This document shows, one piece after another, positions 9,385-18,724 of a DNA stretch of 64,000 nucleotides; within the stretch, counting starts at the first letter, position 1; the number at the start of each line of letters is the position of its first letter. The notes beneath the pieces were generated by a model. It searched no databases. It was not told the DNA's origin and saw only the letters and a program-made list of their open reading frames with translations. The stretch comes from Belnapia moabensis DSM 16746 (GTDB lineage Bacteria; Pseudomonadota; Alphaproteobacteria; Acetobacterales; Acetobacteraceae): the NCBI RefSeq assembly GCF_000745835.1, contig NZ_JQKB01000001.1, positions 124,001-188,000 of the forward strand, in the 5' to 3' direction. Made by a program: the position numbers and the translations under genes.

Positions 9385-10101
9385 TCAGAATTCGGCGTCG
9401 AATTCCAATTCGGTGATGCGGGCCTCCGGCTCCTGCCGCGCCGCGGCGATCCATTCCTGCACCTCGGGCCACCCGAGGATGGTCTGCGCGTAGGCTTCGC
9501 AGGCTGCGTCCAGCGCCACGTCGTAGCTGCGGCAGCGCAGCACGACCGGGGCATACATCGCATCCGCCAGGCAGGGTCGCTCGCCGAACAGCCAGGGCCC
9601 GCCCCAGTGCCCTAGGCAGTCGCGCCAGAGGGAAAAGATGCGTTCCAGATCGGCGCGCGCCGCCGACCAGACGGTAAAGCCGGGCACCTGGGCGCGGAGA
9701 TTCATCGGCAGGGAGGAGCGCAGCGCATGGAAGCCGGCATGCATCTCGCCGCAGATCGAGCGGCAGCGCGCCCGGGCCAGCCGTTCCTCCGGCAGCAGCC
9801 CCGCCTCCGGGCGTAGCTCGTTCAGGTATTCGGCGATGGCGAGCGTATCCCAGAGCTCGGCGCCGTCATGCAGCAGACAGGGAAGGAGGATGGAGGAGGA
9901 TTGCAGCAGCAGCTCCGCCCGCGTCGCCGGATCCTCCGGCGAGACCAGTTCGGTGTCGAAGGGCAGGCCGGAGAGGCGGAGGATCAGCCAGCCGCGCAGC
10001 GACCAGGAGGAGTAGTTGCGGCTGCTGATGCGGAGGACCGCCTGCGGCGGTTCGGAGGCTTGCGGCGGGCGGGGGGTCCTGCGACGCCTGGTCTCCGACA
10101 T
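9385..10101 (-). CDS. Glutathione S-transferase family protein
   Basis: 238 residues. An N-terminal thioredoxin-fold domain begins RISSRNYSSWSLRGWL, where Ser/Tyr residues could activate the thiol of glutathione, and continues with a LWDTLAIAEYLNE segment that matches the glutathione-binding SNAIL/TRAIL region. An all-helical C-terminal domain follows. The first ~20 residues are a basic, proline-rich extension of doubtful value. GGGGAG precedes the ATG. Substrate is unknown; a role in detoxification or ring cleavage is family knowledge only. Confidence 0.85.
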   Translation of the reverse strand: MSETRRRRTPRPPQASEPPQAVLRISSRNYSSWSLRGWLILRLSGLPFDTELVSPEDPATRAELLLQSSSILLPCLLHDGAELWDTLAIAEYLNELRPEAGLLPEERLARARCRSICGEMHAGFHALRSSLPMNLRAQVPGFTVWSAARADLERIFSLWRDCLGHWGGPWLFGERPCLADAMYAPVVLRCRSYDVALDAACEAYAQTILGWPEVQEWIAAARQEPEARITELEFDAEF

Positions 10102-10211
10102 CCCGCTCTCCCCTGCTGCCCCGCCTCAGGCTAGCAGCCGGTTCACTGTTGCGAAACCGCGCTCTGCTGTCACGATGTACCGCCAAAGGTGAGGCGCGAC
10201 AGGGACCGCCG

Positions 10212-11432
10212 ATGATCTATCAGACGCTCCAGGCCGGCCAGGACGTGCTCTCCCCCTGGCGGTTACAGGCACGGGGCTGGGCGGGCATCCTCTCCCGGAT
10301 GCCGGCGCGGCATCCAGCCTTCGATGGGCTTCGCGTGCTGCGAGGCACGCTCCAGACCTTCGGCCATGCCGGCATCACCCATCGCCGCCCGGATTTCGAG
10401 ATCGGCCCGGTCCGCGTCGGCAACCGGCTGGTGGAGGTGGAGGAGCGCGTCGTCGCCGCCACGCCCTTCGCCAGCCTCGTGCATTTCAGGAAGGAGATCG
10501 ACATCCGCCTGCCGCGGGTGCTGGTGGTGGCGCCGATGTCGGGCCATTTCTCGACCCTGCTGCGCGGCACCGTGCAGGTGCTGCTGCAGGACCACGACGT
10601 CTACCTCACCGACTGGCACAATGCGCGGGATGTCCCGGTGGAGGCCGGGCGCTTCGGCCTCGATGAGTTCATCGAGCATGTCATGCGCTTCATCGAGCAG
10701 GTCGGGCCGGGCGGCCATGTGCTCGCCGTCTGCCAGCCGGTGGCCGCGGTGCTCGCCGCCGTCGCGCTGATGGCCGAGGACCGCAACCCCTGCTCCCCCC
10801 GCACGATGACGTTGATGGCCGGGCCCATCGACACCCGCCAGCAACCGACGGAGGTGAACAAGCTGGCCAAGACCCAAGCCATCGAATGGTTCGAGCGGAG
10901 GTTGATCGACCGCGTGCCCTGGCGGTACCGGGGCGCGGGGCGACGGGTCTATCCCGGCATGCTCCAGCTCGCCGCCTTCATGACGATGAATCTCGGCCGG
11001 CACCTGCACGCGCATCACCAGCAGGTCTGGCACATCGCCGATGGCGAAGTGGCGAAGGCAGCCATGCACCGCCGCTTCTACGACGAGTATTTCGCGGTGA
11101 TGGATCTGCCGGCCGAATTCTTCCTCGAGACGGTCGCCACCATCTTCCAGGAGCATGCGCTGCCCGAAGGCCGTCTCGCCTGGCGGGGCCGCCCGGTCCG
11201 GCCCGAGGCGATCCGCCGCACCGCCGTCATGACCGTCGAAGGCGAGCGCGACGATATCTGCGGCATCGGCCAGACCATGGCGGCGCTTGATCTCTGCCGC
11301 AGCGTGCCGGTGACGATGCGGCGCCACCACCTGCAGACGGGCGTCGGCCATTACGGCGTCTTCAGCGGAAGGCGCTACGCGCAGGCGATCTACCCGCGGG
11401 TGCGGGAGATGATTCAGGCACACGAGGGCTAA
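10212..11432 (+). CDS. phaZ: Intracellular polyhydroxyalkanoate depolymerase
   Basis: 406 residues from the ATG at 10212 (AGGGA upstream). An earlier in-frame ATG at 10149 would add an unlikely basic leader. The alpha/beta hydrolase carries the lipase-box-like AVCQPV, in which Cys replaces the usual nucleophilic Ser, as in intracellular PhaZ. A DWHNARDVP region and a C-terminal GVGHYGVFSGRRY block with the catalytic His are also present. It mobilises stored polyhydroxybutyrate granules. It is followed after 2 bases by a permease gene; phaB lies 16 kb away and phaC is not in the window. Confidence 0.92.
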   Translation: MIYQTLQAGQDVLSPWRLQARGWAGILSRMPARHPAFDGLRVLRGTLQTFGHAGITHRRPDFEIGPVRVGNRLVEVEERVVAATPFASLVHFRKEIDIRLPRVLVVAPMSGHFSTLLRGTVQVLLQDHDVYLTDWHNARDVPVEAGRFGLDEFIEHVMRFIEQVGPGGHVLAVCQPVAAVLAAVALMAEDRNPCSPRTMTLMAGPIDTRQQPTEVNKLAKTQAIEWFERRLIDRVPWRYRGAGRRVYPGMLQLAAFMTMNLGRHLHAHHQQVWHIADGEVAKAAMHRRFYDEYFAVMDLPAEFFLETVATIFQEHALPEGRLAWRGRPVRPEAIRRTAVMTVEGERDDICGIGQTMAALDLCRSVPVTMRRHHLQTGVGHYGVFSGRRYAQAIYPRVREMIQAHEG

Positions 11433-11434
11433 GG

Positions 11435-12724
11435 ATGCTGGAGAGGCTGTTTTCCATCGCCGCCCGCGGCAGCACGCCGCGGCGGGAGGTGCTGGCGGGT
11501 GCCACCACCTTCCTCACGATGGCCTATATCGTCATCGTCAACCCGCAGATCATGGCCACCACCGGGATGGATGCCGGCGCCGCCTTCGTCGCGACCTGCC
11601 TCGCCGCCGCCATTGGCTCTGCGTTGATGGGGCTGCTGGCGAATTTCCCGATCGCCCTCGCGCCGGGGATGGGGCTCAACGCCTATTTCGCCTTCGCCGT
11701 GGTCAGCGGCATGGGCGTCTCCTGGCAGGTGGCACTCGGCGCGGTTTTCCTTTCCGGGCTGATCTTCCTCGCCGTCTCGCTGCTGCGCGTCAGGGAGTGG
11801 CTGGTGAACGGCATCCCGCTCGGCCTCAAGCTCGGCATCGCCGCCGGCATCGGCTTCTTCCTCGGCCTGATCGGGCTGAAGGGAATGGGGCTGGTCGTGG
11901 CGCATCCGGCGACCCTGGTGACGCTCGGGCCACTCTCCGAAACCTCGACACTGCTCTCTTGCCTCGGCTTCCTGCTGATCGCGGGGCTCTCGGCACGGCG
12001 GGTGCCGGGGGCGCTGGTGATCGGCATCCTGGTGACGGCGCTGCTCGGCCTGCCCTTCGGGCTGACGCAGTTCGGCGGCATCGTCAGCGTGCCGCCCTCG
12101 CTGGCGCCGACCTTCCTGCAGATGGACATCGCCGGCGCGCTCGGCCTCGGCATCGCCGGCATCGTCTTCACCTTCTTCCTCGCCGACCTGCTAGACAATA
12201 CCGGCACGCTGATCGCCACTACGCACCGCGCCGGGCTGATGCGAAAGGACGGCACCGTGCCCAATCTCGGCCGCGCGCTCTTCGCTGATAGCGGCGGAGC
12301 GATTCTGGGCGCCGCGCTCGGGACCAGCACGACGGTCAGCTACATCGAAAGCGCTGCCGGCATCCAGGCCGGCGGCCGTACCGGGCTGACGGCGCTGACC
12401 GTCGCCGCCCTTTTCCTGCTGACGCTCTTCCTGGCGCCGTTGGCGACGGCGATCCCCGGCTTCGCCACCGCGCCCGCGCTCGTCTTCGTCGCCTGCCTCA
12501 TGGCCCAGGCCTTGCGGTCGGTGGAGTGGGACGAGATGACGGAATACGTTCCCGCCATCATCACCGCCCTCGCCATGCCCTACACTTTCTCGATCGCCAC
12601 CGGCATAGGCATCGGCTTCATCACCTATGCGGCGCTGAAACTGCTCGCCGGGCGGGCGGCCGAGGTGAGCGGCGCGGTCTGGCTGATCGCGGCGCTCTGC
12701 ATCGCCAAATTCGGGCTGGCCTGA
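11435..12724 (+). CDS. NCS2-family purine-type permease (AzgA/PbuG-like)
   Basis: 429 residues and about 12-14 membrane segments. The start shows TPRREVLAGATTFLTMAYI and APGMGLNAYFAF, hallmark sequences of the AzgA/PbuG branch of NCS2 proton symporters for hypoxanthine, guanine or adenine. FADSGGAILGAALGTSTTVSYIES is the second family signature. The start lies 2 bases after phaZ and the stop 2 bases before the deacetylase gene, so co-transcription is likely. The exact nucleobase is not predictable. Confidence 0.88.
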   Translation: MLERLFSIAARGSTPRREVLAGATTFLTMAYIVIVNPQIMATTGMDAGAAFVATCLAAAIGSALMGLLANFPIALAPGMGLNAYFAFAVVSGMGVSWQVALGAVFLSGLIFLAVSLLRVREWLVNGIPLGLKLGIAAGIGFFLGLIGLKGMGLVVAHPATLVTLGPLSETSTLLSCLGFLLIAGLSARRVPGALVIGILVTALLGLPFGLTQFGGIVSVPPSLAPTFLQMDIAGALGLGIAGIVFTFFLADLLDNTGTLIATTHRAGLMRKDGTVPNLGRALFADSGGAILGAALGTSTTVSYIESAAGIQAGGRTGLTALTVAALFLLTLFLAPLATAIPGFATAPALVFVACLMAQALRSVEWDEMTEYVPAIITALAMPYTFSIATGIGIGFITYAALKLLAGRAAEVSGAVWLIAALCIAKFGLA

Positions 12725-12726
12725 CC

Positions 12727-13383
12727 ATGCAACCCATCTGCCTCAGCTTCGACAACGGCCCGACGCCGGGCGTAACGGAGACAGTGCTGGAGGTGCTGGC
12801 GCGCCGCCGCATCCCGGCAATGTTCTTCACGGTCGGCGAGCGGCTGCGTGACCCTGCCGCGCGCAAGCTCGCCGAGCGTGCACGGGCCGAGGGCCATCCG
12901 GTCGGCAACCACACGCTGACGCATGGCGCGCCGCTTGGCTGCCGCGGCGGCATCGAGGCCGTTTATGAAATTCAGGAGACGGATGCGCTGCTCGGCCCGC
13001 TGCGCGAACCGGAGCGCTTGTTCCGCCCGAATGGCGGCGGCGGCGCGCTCGGGCCGCATCTGCTGAATGCCTCGGCGGCCGCGCATCTTCAGGCGGGCGG
13101 GCATACGGTGGTGCTGTGGAATGCGGTGCCGCGCGACTTCGCCGATCCCGAGGGCTGGCCGGAAACCGCCCTCGCCATGGCCGAGGCTGCGACCACGCCG
13201 CTGCTGATGGTGCTGCACGACCTGCCGAATGGCGCCATGCGCCATGTCGACCGCGTGCTGGGCATGCTTGTCGATCGTGGTGCGCACTTCCTCGCCGAGC
13301 CGCCGGCGAAATGCGTGCCGCTCCGCGCCGGCCAGCCGATGCCCGGCTTCGCTGCCTGCGTCTCGGAGGATCCGATGCCATGA
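12727..13383 (+). CDS. NodB-fold polysaccharide deacetylase-like protein
   Basis: 218 residues. Motif 1 reads LSFDNGP, with Asn in place of the second Asp of the usual TFDDGP. Motif 2, NHTLTH, keeps the two metal-binding histidines. Later motifs are weak (RPNGGGG instead of RxPYG). The protein has no signal peptide, so it acts in the cytoplasm and is unlikely to modify cell-wall glycans. The fold also includes PuuE-type allantoinases, which suits the purine-type permease 2 bases upstream, but this is inference. The stop overlaps the TctC start as ATGA. Confidence 0.75.
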   Translation: MQPICLSFDNGPTPGVTETVLEVLARRRIPAMFFTVGERLRDPAARKLAERARAEGHPVGNHTLTHGAPLGCRGGIEAVYEIQETDALLGPLREPERLFRPNGGGGALGPHLLNASAAAHLQAGGHTVVLWNAVPRDFADPEGWPETALAMAEAATTPLLMVLHDLPNGAMRHVDRVLGMLVDRGAHFLAEPPAKCVPLRAGQPMPGFAACVSEDPMP

Positions 13384-14330
13384 AGCGCCGCCACCTTCTC
13401 GCACTCGTCTTGCCGACCACGGCCGCGCGGGCGCAGGCTTGGCCCTATCATCCTGTCCGGTTGATCGTACCTTTTGCCGCCGGGACGACGACCGACATCC
13501 TCGGCCGCATCGCTGGCGCTGCCATCGCCCAAGGAGTCGGTCAGCCCGTTGTCGTGGATAACCGCAGCGGCGCCGGCGGCACGGTCGGCACGGCGGCGGT
13601 GGCGCAGGCGGCGCCAGATGGGCACACGCTGCTCTTCGGCACCAGCGGCACCATGGCGACCAACTCGGCGATCATGCCGAATCTGCCCTATGACCCGCTG
13701 CGCGACTTCGCGCCGGTCGCCAGCTTCGCCCGCACCTCCGTGGTGCTCGGGGTCAGGCCACAGCTCGGCGTGGCGAGCCTCGGCGACTTCCTTGCCCTGG
13801 CGCGGCGACGGTCGTTATCGGTCGGTTCGGCGGGCACCGGGACGACAGGCCATCTCACCCAGGCCTTGCTGCAATTGCGCAGCGGCGTGGTGACGACGCA
13901 TGTGCCCTACCGCGACGGGGTACGGGCGGTGACCGATCTGCTGAATGGCACGCTGGATGCGATGGTCTATCACCCGCTCGGCTTCCTGCCACATATCCAG
14001 TCGGGTGCAATCCGGCCACTCGCCGTCACCGGTGCGACGCGGCATTTCCTCTTCCCCGAGGTGCCGACCATGGCGGAGGCCGGCCAGCCCGGTGTGGTGG
14101 TGGAAGGCTGGTGGGCGATCTATGCCCCGGCGCGGACGCCGGCGCCGGTGATTGCGCGGCTCAATGTCCTGACGAATGCCGCGCTGGCTGCGCCCACGAC
14201 CCTGGCGGAACTGCGCCGCCAGGGCCTTGAGGTGATGGGTGGCACGCCCGAGGCGCTGGCCGAACAGACCCGCGCCGAAGTGGCGGCGCAGCGCGAACTC
14301 GTCCAGGCCGCCGGCATCACCGCCGACTGA
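13380..14330 (+). CDS. TctC/Bug-family periplasmic substrate-binding protein
   Basis: 316 residues with a short signal peptide (MKRRHLLALVLPTTAARAQA). The core shows family marks: RLIVPFAAGTTTDILGR near the N-terminus, then VVVDNRSGAGG, and APDGHTLLFG. Bug proteins bind carboxylated solutes in the periplasm, classically feeding a TctAB permease, which is absent here. The start overlaps the upstream deacetylase stop by 4 bases, implying translational coupling with the permease-deacetylase run. Substrate unknown. Confidence 0.9.
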   Translation: MKRRHLLALVLPTTAARAQAWPYHPVRLIVPFAAGTTTDILGRIAGAAIAQGVGQPVVVDNRSGAGGTVGTAAVAQAAPDGHTLLFGTSGTMATNSAIMPNLPYDPLRDFAPVASFARTSVVLGVRPQLGVASLGDFLALARRRSLSVGSAGTGTTGHLTQALLQLRSGVVTTHVPYRDGVRAVTDLLNGTLDAMVYHPLGFLPHIQSGAIRPLAVTGATRHFLFPEVPTMAEAGQPGVVVEGWWAIYAPARTPAPVIARLNVLTNAALAAPTTLAELRRQGLEVMGGTPEALAEQTRAEVAAQRELVQAAGITAD

Positions 14331-14750
14331 TCAGCGGTTCTCCTTCAGCCGCCCGTCATGCTCCGGGTCCTTCACCCTGCCCTGGCCGCCATGCTCGACA
14401 TCCTGGCGCCCATCCGTGGTGTGCTTGGAGATACCCTGATCACGGTTCTCCTTCAGCCGCCCGTCATGCTCCGGATCCTTCACCTGACCGCGCTGGCCAG
14501 TGTGGTCGGCCTGCTGGCCGCCGCTGTGCTGGCCGCCGCTCTGGCCGCCCTCACCGCCACGGTTGCCCTTGAGACGCCCGTCATGCTCGGGGTCCTTCAC
14601 CTTGCCGCGCTGCCCGGTGTTGTCGGCGTGCTGGCCGCCGCTCTGGCCGCCCTCGTTGCCACGGTTTTCCTTGAGGCGGCGATCCGTCTCCGGATGCTTC
14701 ACATCGCCCTGGCCATGATCCCCGTGACGACCATCCTGCTTCGTTGCCAT
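14331..14750 (-). CDS. Repeat-built, highly hydrophilic small protein
   Basis: 139 residues with no hydrophobic core, very rich in Gly, Gln, His, Asp, Lys and Arg. Four copies of a 14-residue unit, VKDPEHDGRLKENR or variants of it, are separated by GGQSGGQH-type linkers. The style resembles hydrophilic stress proteins of the KGG/LEA kind, but I cannot name a family. GGGAG lies 8 bases before the ATG. The long opposite-strand open frame here is a composition artefact. Its stop abuts that of the convergent TctC gene (TGATCA). A role in desiccation or osmotic protection is only inference. Confidence 0.7.
   Translation of the reverse strand: MATKQDGRHGDHGQGDVKHPETDRRLKENRGNEGGQSGGQHADNTGQRGKVKDPEHDGRLKGNRGGEGGQSGGQHSGGQQADHTGQRGQVKDPEHDGRLKENRDQGISKHTTDGRQDVEHGGQGRVKDPEHDGRLKENR
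14337..14706. repeat. Four direct repeats (~45 bp units) inside the hydrophilic protein gene
   Basis: Near-identical units begin near 14337, 14443, 14560 and 14661 (plus-strand coordinates). Each encodes one copy of the VKDPEHDGRLKENR module. The three units at the 3' end of the gene are most alike and the fourth, encoding the N-terminal copy, is the most diverged. The arrangement suggests growth by unequal recombination or slippage. Confidence 0.75.
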
Positions 14751-14827
14751 GTCATGGGCTCCCGTTGCTGTGTGACGCGCCTTCCAACGGGCGCCGCGCG
14801 GGACTGTTCGACGGGAGCACGAAAACT

Positions 14828-16000
14828 TCAGGCCCTTGCGGTTGCGTCGTTGCCTATCCTGGTGGCGACGGCGGCGATCGCCGGCAACTCGACATTGGCG
14901 AAGGCAAGGCGCAGATGCCGCTCCTGCCTCGGCCCGAAGAAGGGTCCTGGTAGGCCGAGCAACCCGCGCTCGGTCGCCAGCGCCTCGGCCGCCGCCATGG
15001 CAGGCGGGCTGGCTTCCGGCAGGCGGAGATAGGAGAAATAGGCGCCGAGCGCGTCGAGCCTCCAGCCGGGTAGTCGTGCCGCCACCTTCTGGAAAGCCTC
15101 GCCGCGTTCCGCCATGATGGCCCGGTTGCCCGCACGCCAGTCGCGCAGCGCCGGCACCGCCCAGGCGAGCGCCGCCTGAGCCGCCCGTGGCGGGCAGATC
15201 TGCTGCGTATCAAGCGCCTTCAGCAGCGCCTCGCGGAAGACCGGCCCGCAGGCGATGGCGCCGACGCGGTGGCCCGGCACGCAATAGGCCTTGGAGAAGC
15301 TGTAGAGATGCACGAGCCCGTCACGCCAGCCGGCGTCACGGAACAGATCATGCGGCGGGCAGGATTCAGCCGGGAGGAAGTCCCGGTAGGTCTCATCCAG
15401 CACCAGCCAGGCGCCATGCTTTCGGCAGAGCGCCGCCGCCTCGGCGATCAGCGCGGCGGGGTAGACCGCCCCGGTCGGGTTGTTCGGCGTCACCAGCACC
15501 AGAACGCGTCCGCCGGCTTTGAGTGCAGCCTCGATCCCGTCGCGCGTCGGCACGAAGCCGTCTTCCGCGCGGCAGGGCAGGGGGATCGCCGGGATGCCAG
15601 CCATCTCCAATGCCATGTGATGGTTGAAGTACCAGGGCACCGGCAGCACCACCGGCCCGCCCAGCACCGCCATCGTCATGCCGAAGGCGAGGTTGCAGCC
15701 TGCGGTGATGGCGATGTCGGCGGCGTCGATCTCGGCGCCGTAGAAGCCTGCCATGTCCTCCGCCAGCGCCTCGCGTAGTGGCAGGTCGCCATCGATCGGC
15801 CCATAGCCGGAGGTCGCGCGGTCGCCCGCCAGCGCCGCCAGCCGCGCCAGCAACTCGGGATGCGGCGGGTAGCCCGGCACTGCCTGGGTGAGGTCGATCA
15901 GCGGCCCGGCCGCACCCGCATAGCGCGCGGCCCAGGCGCGCACGGTCGGGATGGCGGGTGCCGCCGTCGCCTGGATGCGGGGCGAGAGAGTAGGTGTCAT
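14828..16000 (-). CDS. Class I/II PLP-dependent aminotransferase
   Basis: 390 residues. The fold-type I landmarks are present: TPNNPTGAVY (N173), LDETYRDF (D202, Y205), and YSFSKAYCVPGHRVGA with the PLP-binding Lys at 237 and R245. The ATG at 16000 overlaps the stop of the CoA-transferase gene by 4 bases (ATGA), which fixes the start and indicates translational coupling. Substrate amino acid unknown; the CoA-transferase partner hints at use of an amino-acid-derived organic acid. Confidence 0.88.
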   Translation of the reverse strand: MTPTLSPRIQATAAPAIPTVRAWAARYAGAAGPLIDLTQAVPGYPPHPELLARLAALAGDRATSGYGPIDGDLPLREALAEDMAGFYGAEIDAADIAITAGCNLAFGMTMAVLGGPVVLPVPWYFNHHMALEMAGIPAIPLPCRAEDGFVPTRDGIEAALKAGGRVLVLVTPNNPTGAVYPAALIAEAAALCRKHGAWLVLDETYRDFLPAESCPPHDLFRDAGWRDGLVHLYSFSKAYCVPGHRVGAIACGPVFREALLKALDTQQICPPRAAQAALAWAVPALRDWRAGNRAIMAERGEAFQKVAARLPGWRLDALGAYFSYLRLPEASPPAMAAAEALATERGLLGLPGPFFGPRQERHLRLAFANVELPAIAAVATRIGNDATARA

Positions 16001-17208
16001 GCTTGCCGGATCACCTTGCGCGTCTGCATGTCCTCGATCTCCTCTGTGCTGAAGCCAAGCTCCTTCAGCACCTCCACCGTATGCTCGCCGAGGCGCGGAG
16101 CGAGGCGGCGGATATTCGCCGGCGTCTTCTCGAATTTCGTCGGCGGCTTCGCCATGCGGATGCGCCCCTCGCTCGGGTGGTCGTGCTCCTCGAACATGCC
16201 GACCGCTTTCAAATGCGGATGCTCCAGCACATCCTCGACGCGGGTGAAGCCGGTCGCCGGGATGTCGTGCTGCTCGCAGAGCGCCAGCCACTCCGCCGTC
16301 GTCTTGCCCTGCGCGATCTCCGCCATCGCCGCATAGACCGCGTCGATATTGGCGTTGCGCCTCACCGGGTCACGGACGGAGAGCGTTTCGATCAGGTCCT
16401 CCCGCCCGGCGATGGTGAAGAAGGTGACCCAGTTGGCGGTGGAATAGGGCAGCAAGGTGATATGCCCGTCCTTGGTCGGCGCCGGCTTGCGGTGGCGGAG
16501 CCGCTTGTAGCCCGCCTCGCCGTTCCGCGGCTCAAAGCCGAGGCCGCCCAGATGCTCGACGCTCATGAAGGCCGTCAGCGTCTCCAGCATCGGCACCTCG
16601 ACAAGCTGACCCTCGCCGGTCCGCTCGCGGTGATAGAGGGCCGCCAGCACGCCGGAAAGCAGCTGCATGCCCGTCACCTTGTCGGCGATGAGGGAAGGCA
16701 CGAACATCGGCCTGCCCTGGTCCTCGCCGACGATATCGGCGAAGCCCGAGGAGGCCTGGATGATCTCGTCGAAGGCCGGCCGTGCACGATAAGGCCCATC
16801 CTGCCCGAAGCCGGTGGCGACGGCGAAGACCAAGCGCGGGTTCAGCGCGCGGCACTGCTCCGGCCCGAAGCCAAGCCTGGCCATGCCGGCCGGGCGGATA
16901 TTCGTCACCAGCACATCCATCTGCGGGATGAGGCGGCGCAGCACCTCGGCGCCTTCGGGCGATTTCAGGTCGATGGCGAGGTCGCGCTTGTTGCGGTTGA
17001 TGCCGAGGAAGACCGAGGCCATGCCGCGATTCCGGTAGACACCCGAATTGCGCACGATGTCGCCGCTCGGCGGCTCAACCTTGATGATCTCGGCGCCCCA
17101 GTCGCCCAGCATCTGCGTGCAGAAGGGGCCGAGCACGACGGCGGTGAGGTCGAGCACGCGGAGGCCCTTGAGCGGGCCGGTGGCGTCCTTGGGCATTTCG
17201 TCAGGCAT
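15997..17208 (-). CDS. CaiB/BaiF (class III) CoA-transferase
   Basis: 403 residues. The start contains LKGLRVLDLTAVVLGPFCTQMLGDWGAEIIKVE split across the typical N-terminal CoA-binding region, and the catalytic Asp lies in RPAFDEIIQASSG (D147). Class III enzymes move CoA between organic acids through an aspartyl-CoA thioester. GGGGG stands 9 bases before the ATG. It is the first gene of a two-gene unit with the aminotransferase. The carboxylic acid substrates cannot be assigned from sequence alone. Confidence 0.9.
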   Translation of the reverse strand: MPDEMPKDATGPLKGLRVLDLTAVVLGPFCTQMLGDWGAEIIKVEPPSGDIVRNSGVYRNRGMASVFLGINRNKRDLAIDLKSPEGAEVLRRLIPQMDVLVTNIRPAGMARLGFGPEQCRALNPRLVFAVATGFGQDGPYRARPAFDEIIQASSGFADIVGEDQGRPMFVPSLIADKVTGMQLLSGVLAALYHRERTGEGQLVEVPMLETLTAFMSVEHLGGLGFEPRNGEAGYKRLRHRKPAPTKDGHITLLPYSTANWVTFFTIAGREDLIETLSVRDPVRRNANIDAVYAAMAEIAQGKTTAEWLALCEQHDIPATGFTRVEDVLEHPHLKAVGMFEEHDHPSEGRIRMAKPPTKFEKTPANIRRLAPRLGEHTVEVLKELGFSTEEIEDMQTRKVIRQA

Positions 17209-17258
17209 GGCATTCCCCCGTTGCCGGAAGGATAGGGCGGCTGGCCCTGAATCGAAAA

Positions 17259-17282
17259 GGGCCGCGCCTCGCGGCGCGGCCC
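17259..17282 (-). terminator. Rho-independent terminator of glnA
   Basis: A perfect 10-bp stem (GGGCCGCGCC and GGCGCGGCCC) closes a 4-base loop. On the minus strand it is followed by TTTT (17258-17255). It lies 20 bases past the glnA stop and 50 bases before the CoA-transferase start, so it separates the two units. Confidence 0.85.
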
Positions 17283-17302
17283 CCTTTCGACATCGGTTCC
17301 GA

Positions 17303-18724
17303 TCAGACTGAGTAGTACATCTCGAACTCGACCGGGTGCGGGGTGTGCTCGAAGCGATAGACCTCGCCCCACTTCAGCTCGATGTAGCTCTCGATCTGGT
17401 CCTTGGTGAAGACGTCGCCGGCCAGCAGGAACTCGTGGTCGGCCTCGAGCGCGCCGAGCGCCTCGCGGAGCGAGCCGCAGACCGTCGGGATGCCCTTCAG
17501 CTCCTCCGGCGGCAAGTCGTAGAGGTCCTTGTCCATCGGGTCGCCCGGATGGATCTTGTTCTTGATGCCGTCGAGGCCGGCCATCAGCATCGCAGCGAAG
17601 GCGAGGTAGGGGTTCGCGCCCGGATCGGGGAAGCGGACCTCGACGCGCTTCGCCTTCGGGCTTGTCGCATAGGGGATGCGGCAGGAGGCGGAGCGGTTGC
17701 GGGCTGAGTAGGCCAGCAGCACGGGGGCCTCGAAGCCCGGGATCAGCCGCTTGTAGCTGTTGGTCAGCGGGTTGGTGAAGGCGTTCAGCGCCTTGGCGTG
17801 CTTGATGATGCCGCCGATGTAGTAAAGCGCCTCCATTGACAGGTCGGCATAGCCATTGCCGGCGAAGAGCGGCTTGCCATCCTTCCAGATCGACTGGTGA
17901 ACATGCATGCCCGAGCCGTTGTCGCCGTAGACCGGCTTCGGCATGAAGGTCGCGGTCTTGCCGTAGCTATGGGCGACGTTGTGGATGCAGTACTTGTAGA
18001 TCTGCATGAAGTCGGCCTGCTGCACCAGCGGGCCGAACTTGGTGCCGAGCTCGTGCTGCGACTGCGCCACCTCATGGTGGTGCTTCTCGCCGGGGACGCC
18101 CATCTCGATCATGGTCGAGAGCATCTCGGCGCGCAGGTCGACCTCGCTGTCGACCGGGTTAACCGGGAAGTAGCCGCCCTTCACGCCGGGCCGATGGCCC
18201 ATATTGCCTTCCGGGTAGTCCTTCATGTTGGCGCCCGGGCCCTCGATGCTCTCGAGGGAGAAGTGGCCGAAATTGCCGCCCGTGCCGAACTTCACGCTGT
18301 CGAACACGAAGAACTCAGCCTCGGGGCCGAAGAAGGCGGTGTCGCCGATGCCGGTCGACTTCAGGTAGGCCTCGGCGCGCTTCGCGGTCGAGCGCGGGTC
18401 GCGCGAGTACATCTGGCCGGTTGAGGGCTCGATGATGTCGCAGAACAGGATCAGCTGCGGCTTGGCCGAGAAGGGATCCATGCAGGCATTCTCGGGGTCC
18501 GGCATGAGGATCATGTCGGACTCGTTGATCGCCTTCCAGCCGGCGATCGAGGAGCCGTCGAACATGATGCCGTCCTCGAACATCTCCGCCTCCATGGTGG
18601 AGACGTGCTGGGCGGTGTGCTGCCACTTGCCGCGCGGGTCCGTGAAGCGGAAGTCCACGTACTCGACGCTGTGCTCCTTGATCATCTCCATGACCTTGGA
18701 GACGGCGGCTGCCTTATCCGACAT
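17303..18724 (-). CDS. glnA: Glutamine synthetase, type I
   Basis: 473 residues from the ATG at 18724 (AGGA 8 bases upstream); upstream in-frame codons are not conserved. GSI features include [12 protein letters not shown], the active-site [10 protein letters not shown] and the adenylylation segment [11 protein letters not shown], whose Tyr402 corresponds to Tyr397 of the enterobacterial enzyme. It makes glutamine from glutamate, ammonia and ATP, and the Tyr implies control by GlnE adenylylation. glnB lies 216 bases upstream on the same strand, the usual alphaproteobacterial glnB-glnA unit. A strong terminator follows. Confidence 0.97.
   Translation of the reverse strand: MSDKAAAVSKVMEMIKEHSVEYVDFRFTDPRGKWQHTAQHVSTMEAEMFEDGIMFDGSSIAGWKAINESDMILMPDPENACMDPFSAKPQLILFCDIIEPSTGQMYSRDPRSTAKRAEAYLKSTGIGDTAFFGPEAEFFVFDSVKFGTGGNFGHFSLESIEGPGANMKDYPEGNMGHRPGVKGGYFPVNPVDSEVDLRAEMLSTMIEMGVPGEKHHHEVAQSQHELGTKFGPLVQQADFMQIYKYCIHNVAHSYGKTATFMPKPVYGDNGSGMHVHQSIWKDGKPLFAGNGYADLSMEALYYIGGIIKHAKALNAFTNPLTNSYKRLIPGFEAPVLLAYSARNRSASCRIPYATSPKAKRVEVRFPDPGANPYLAFAAMLMAGLDGIKNKIHPGDPMDKDLYDLPPEELKGIPTVCGSLREALGALEADHEFLLAGDVFTKDQIESYIELKWGEVYRFEHTPHPVEFEMYYSV

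Noticed and set aside
14358-15032. Long plus-strand open frame (224 codons) opposite the repeat protein and aminotransferase
   Set aside because: It is the antisense of two well-supported minus-strand genes, has repeat-derived hydrophobic sequence and no conserved motif or ribosome site.
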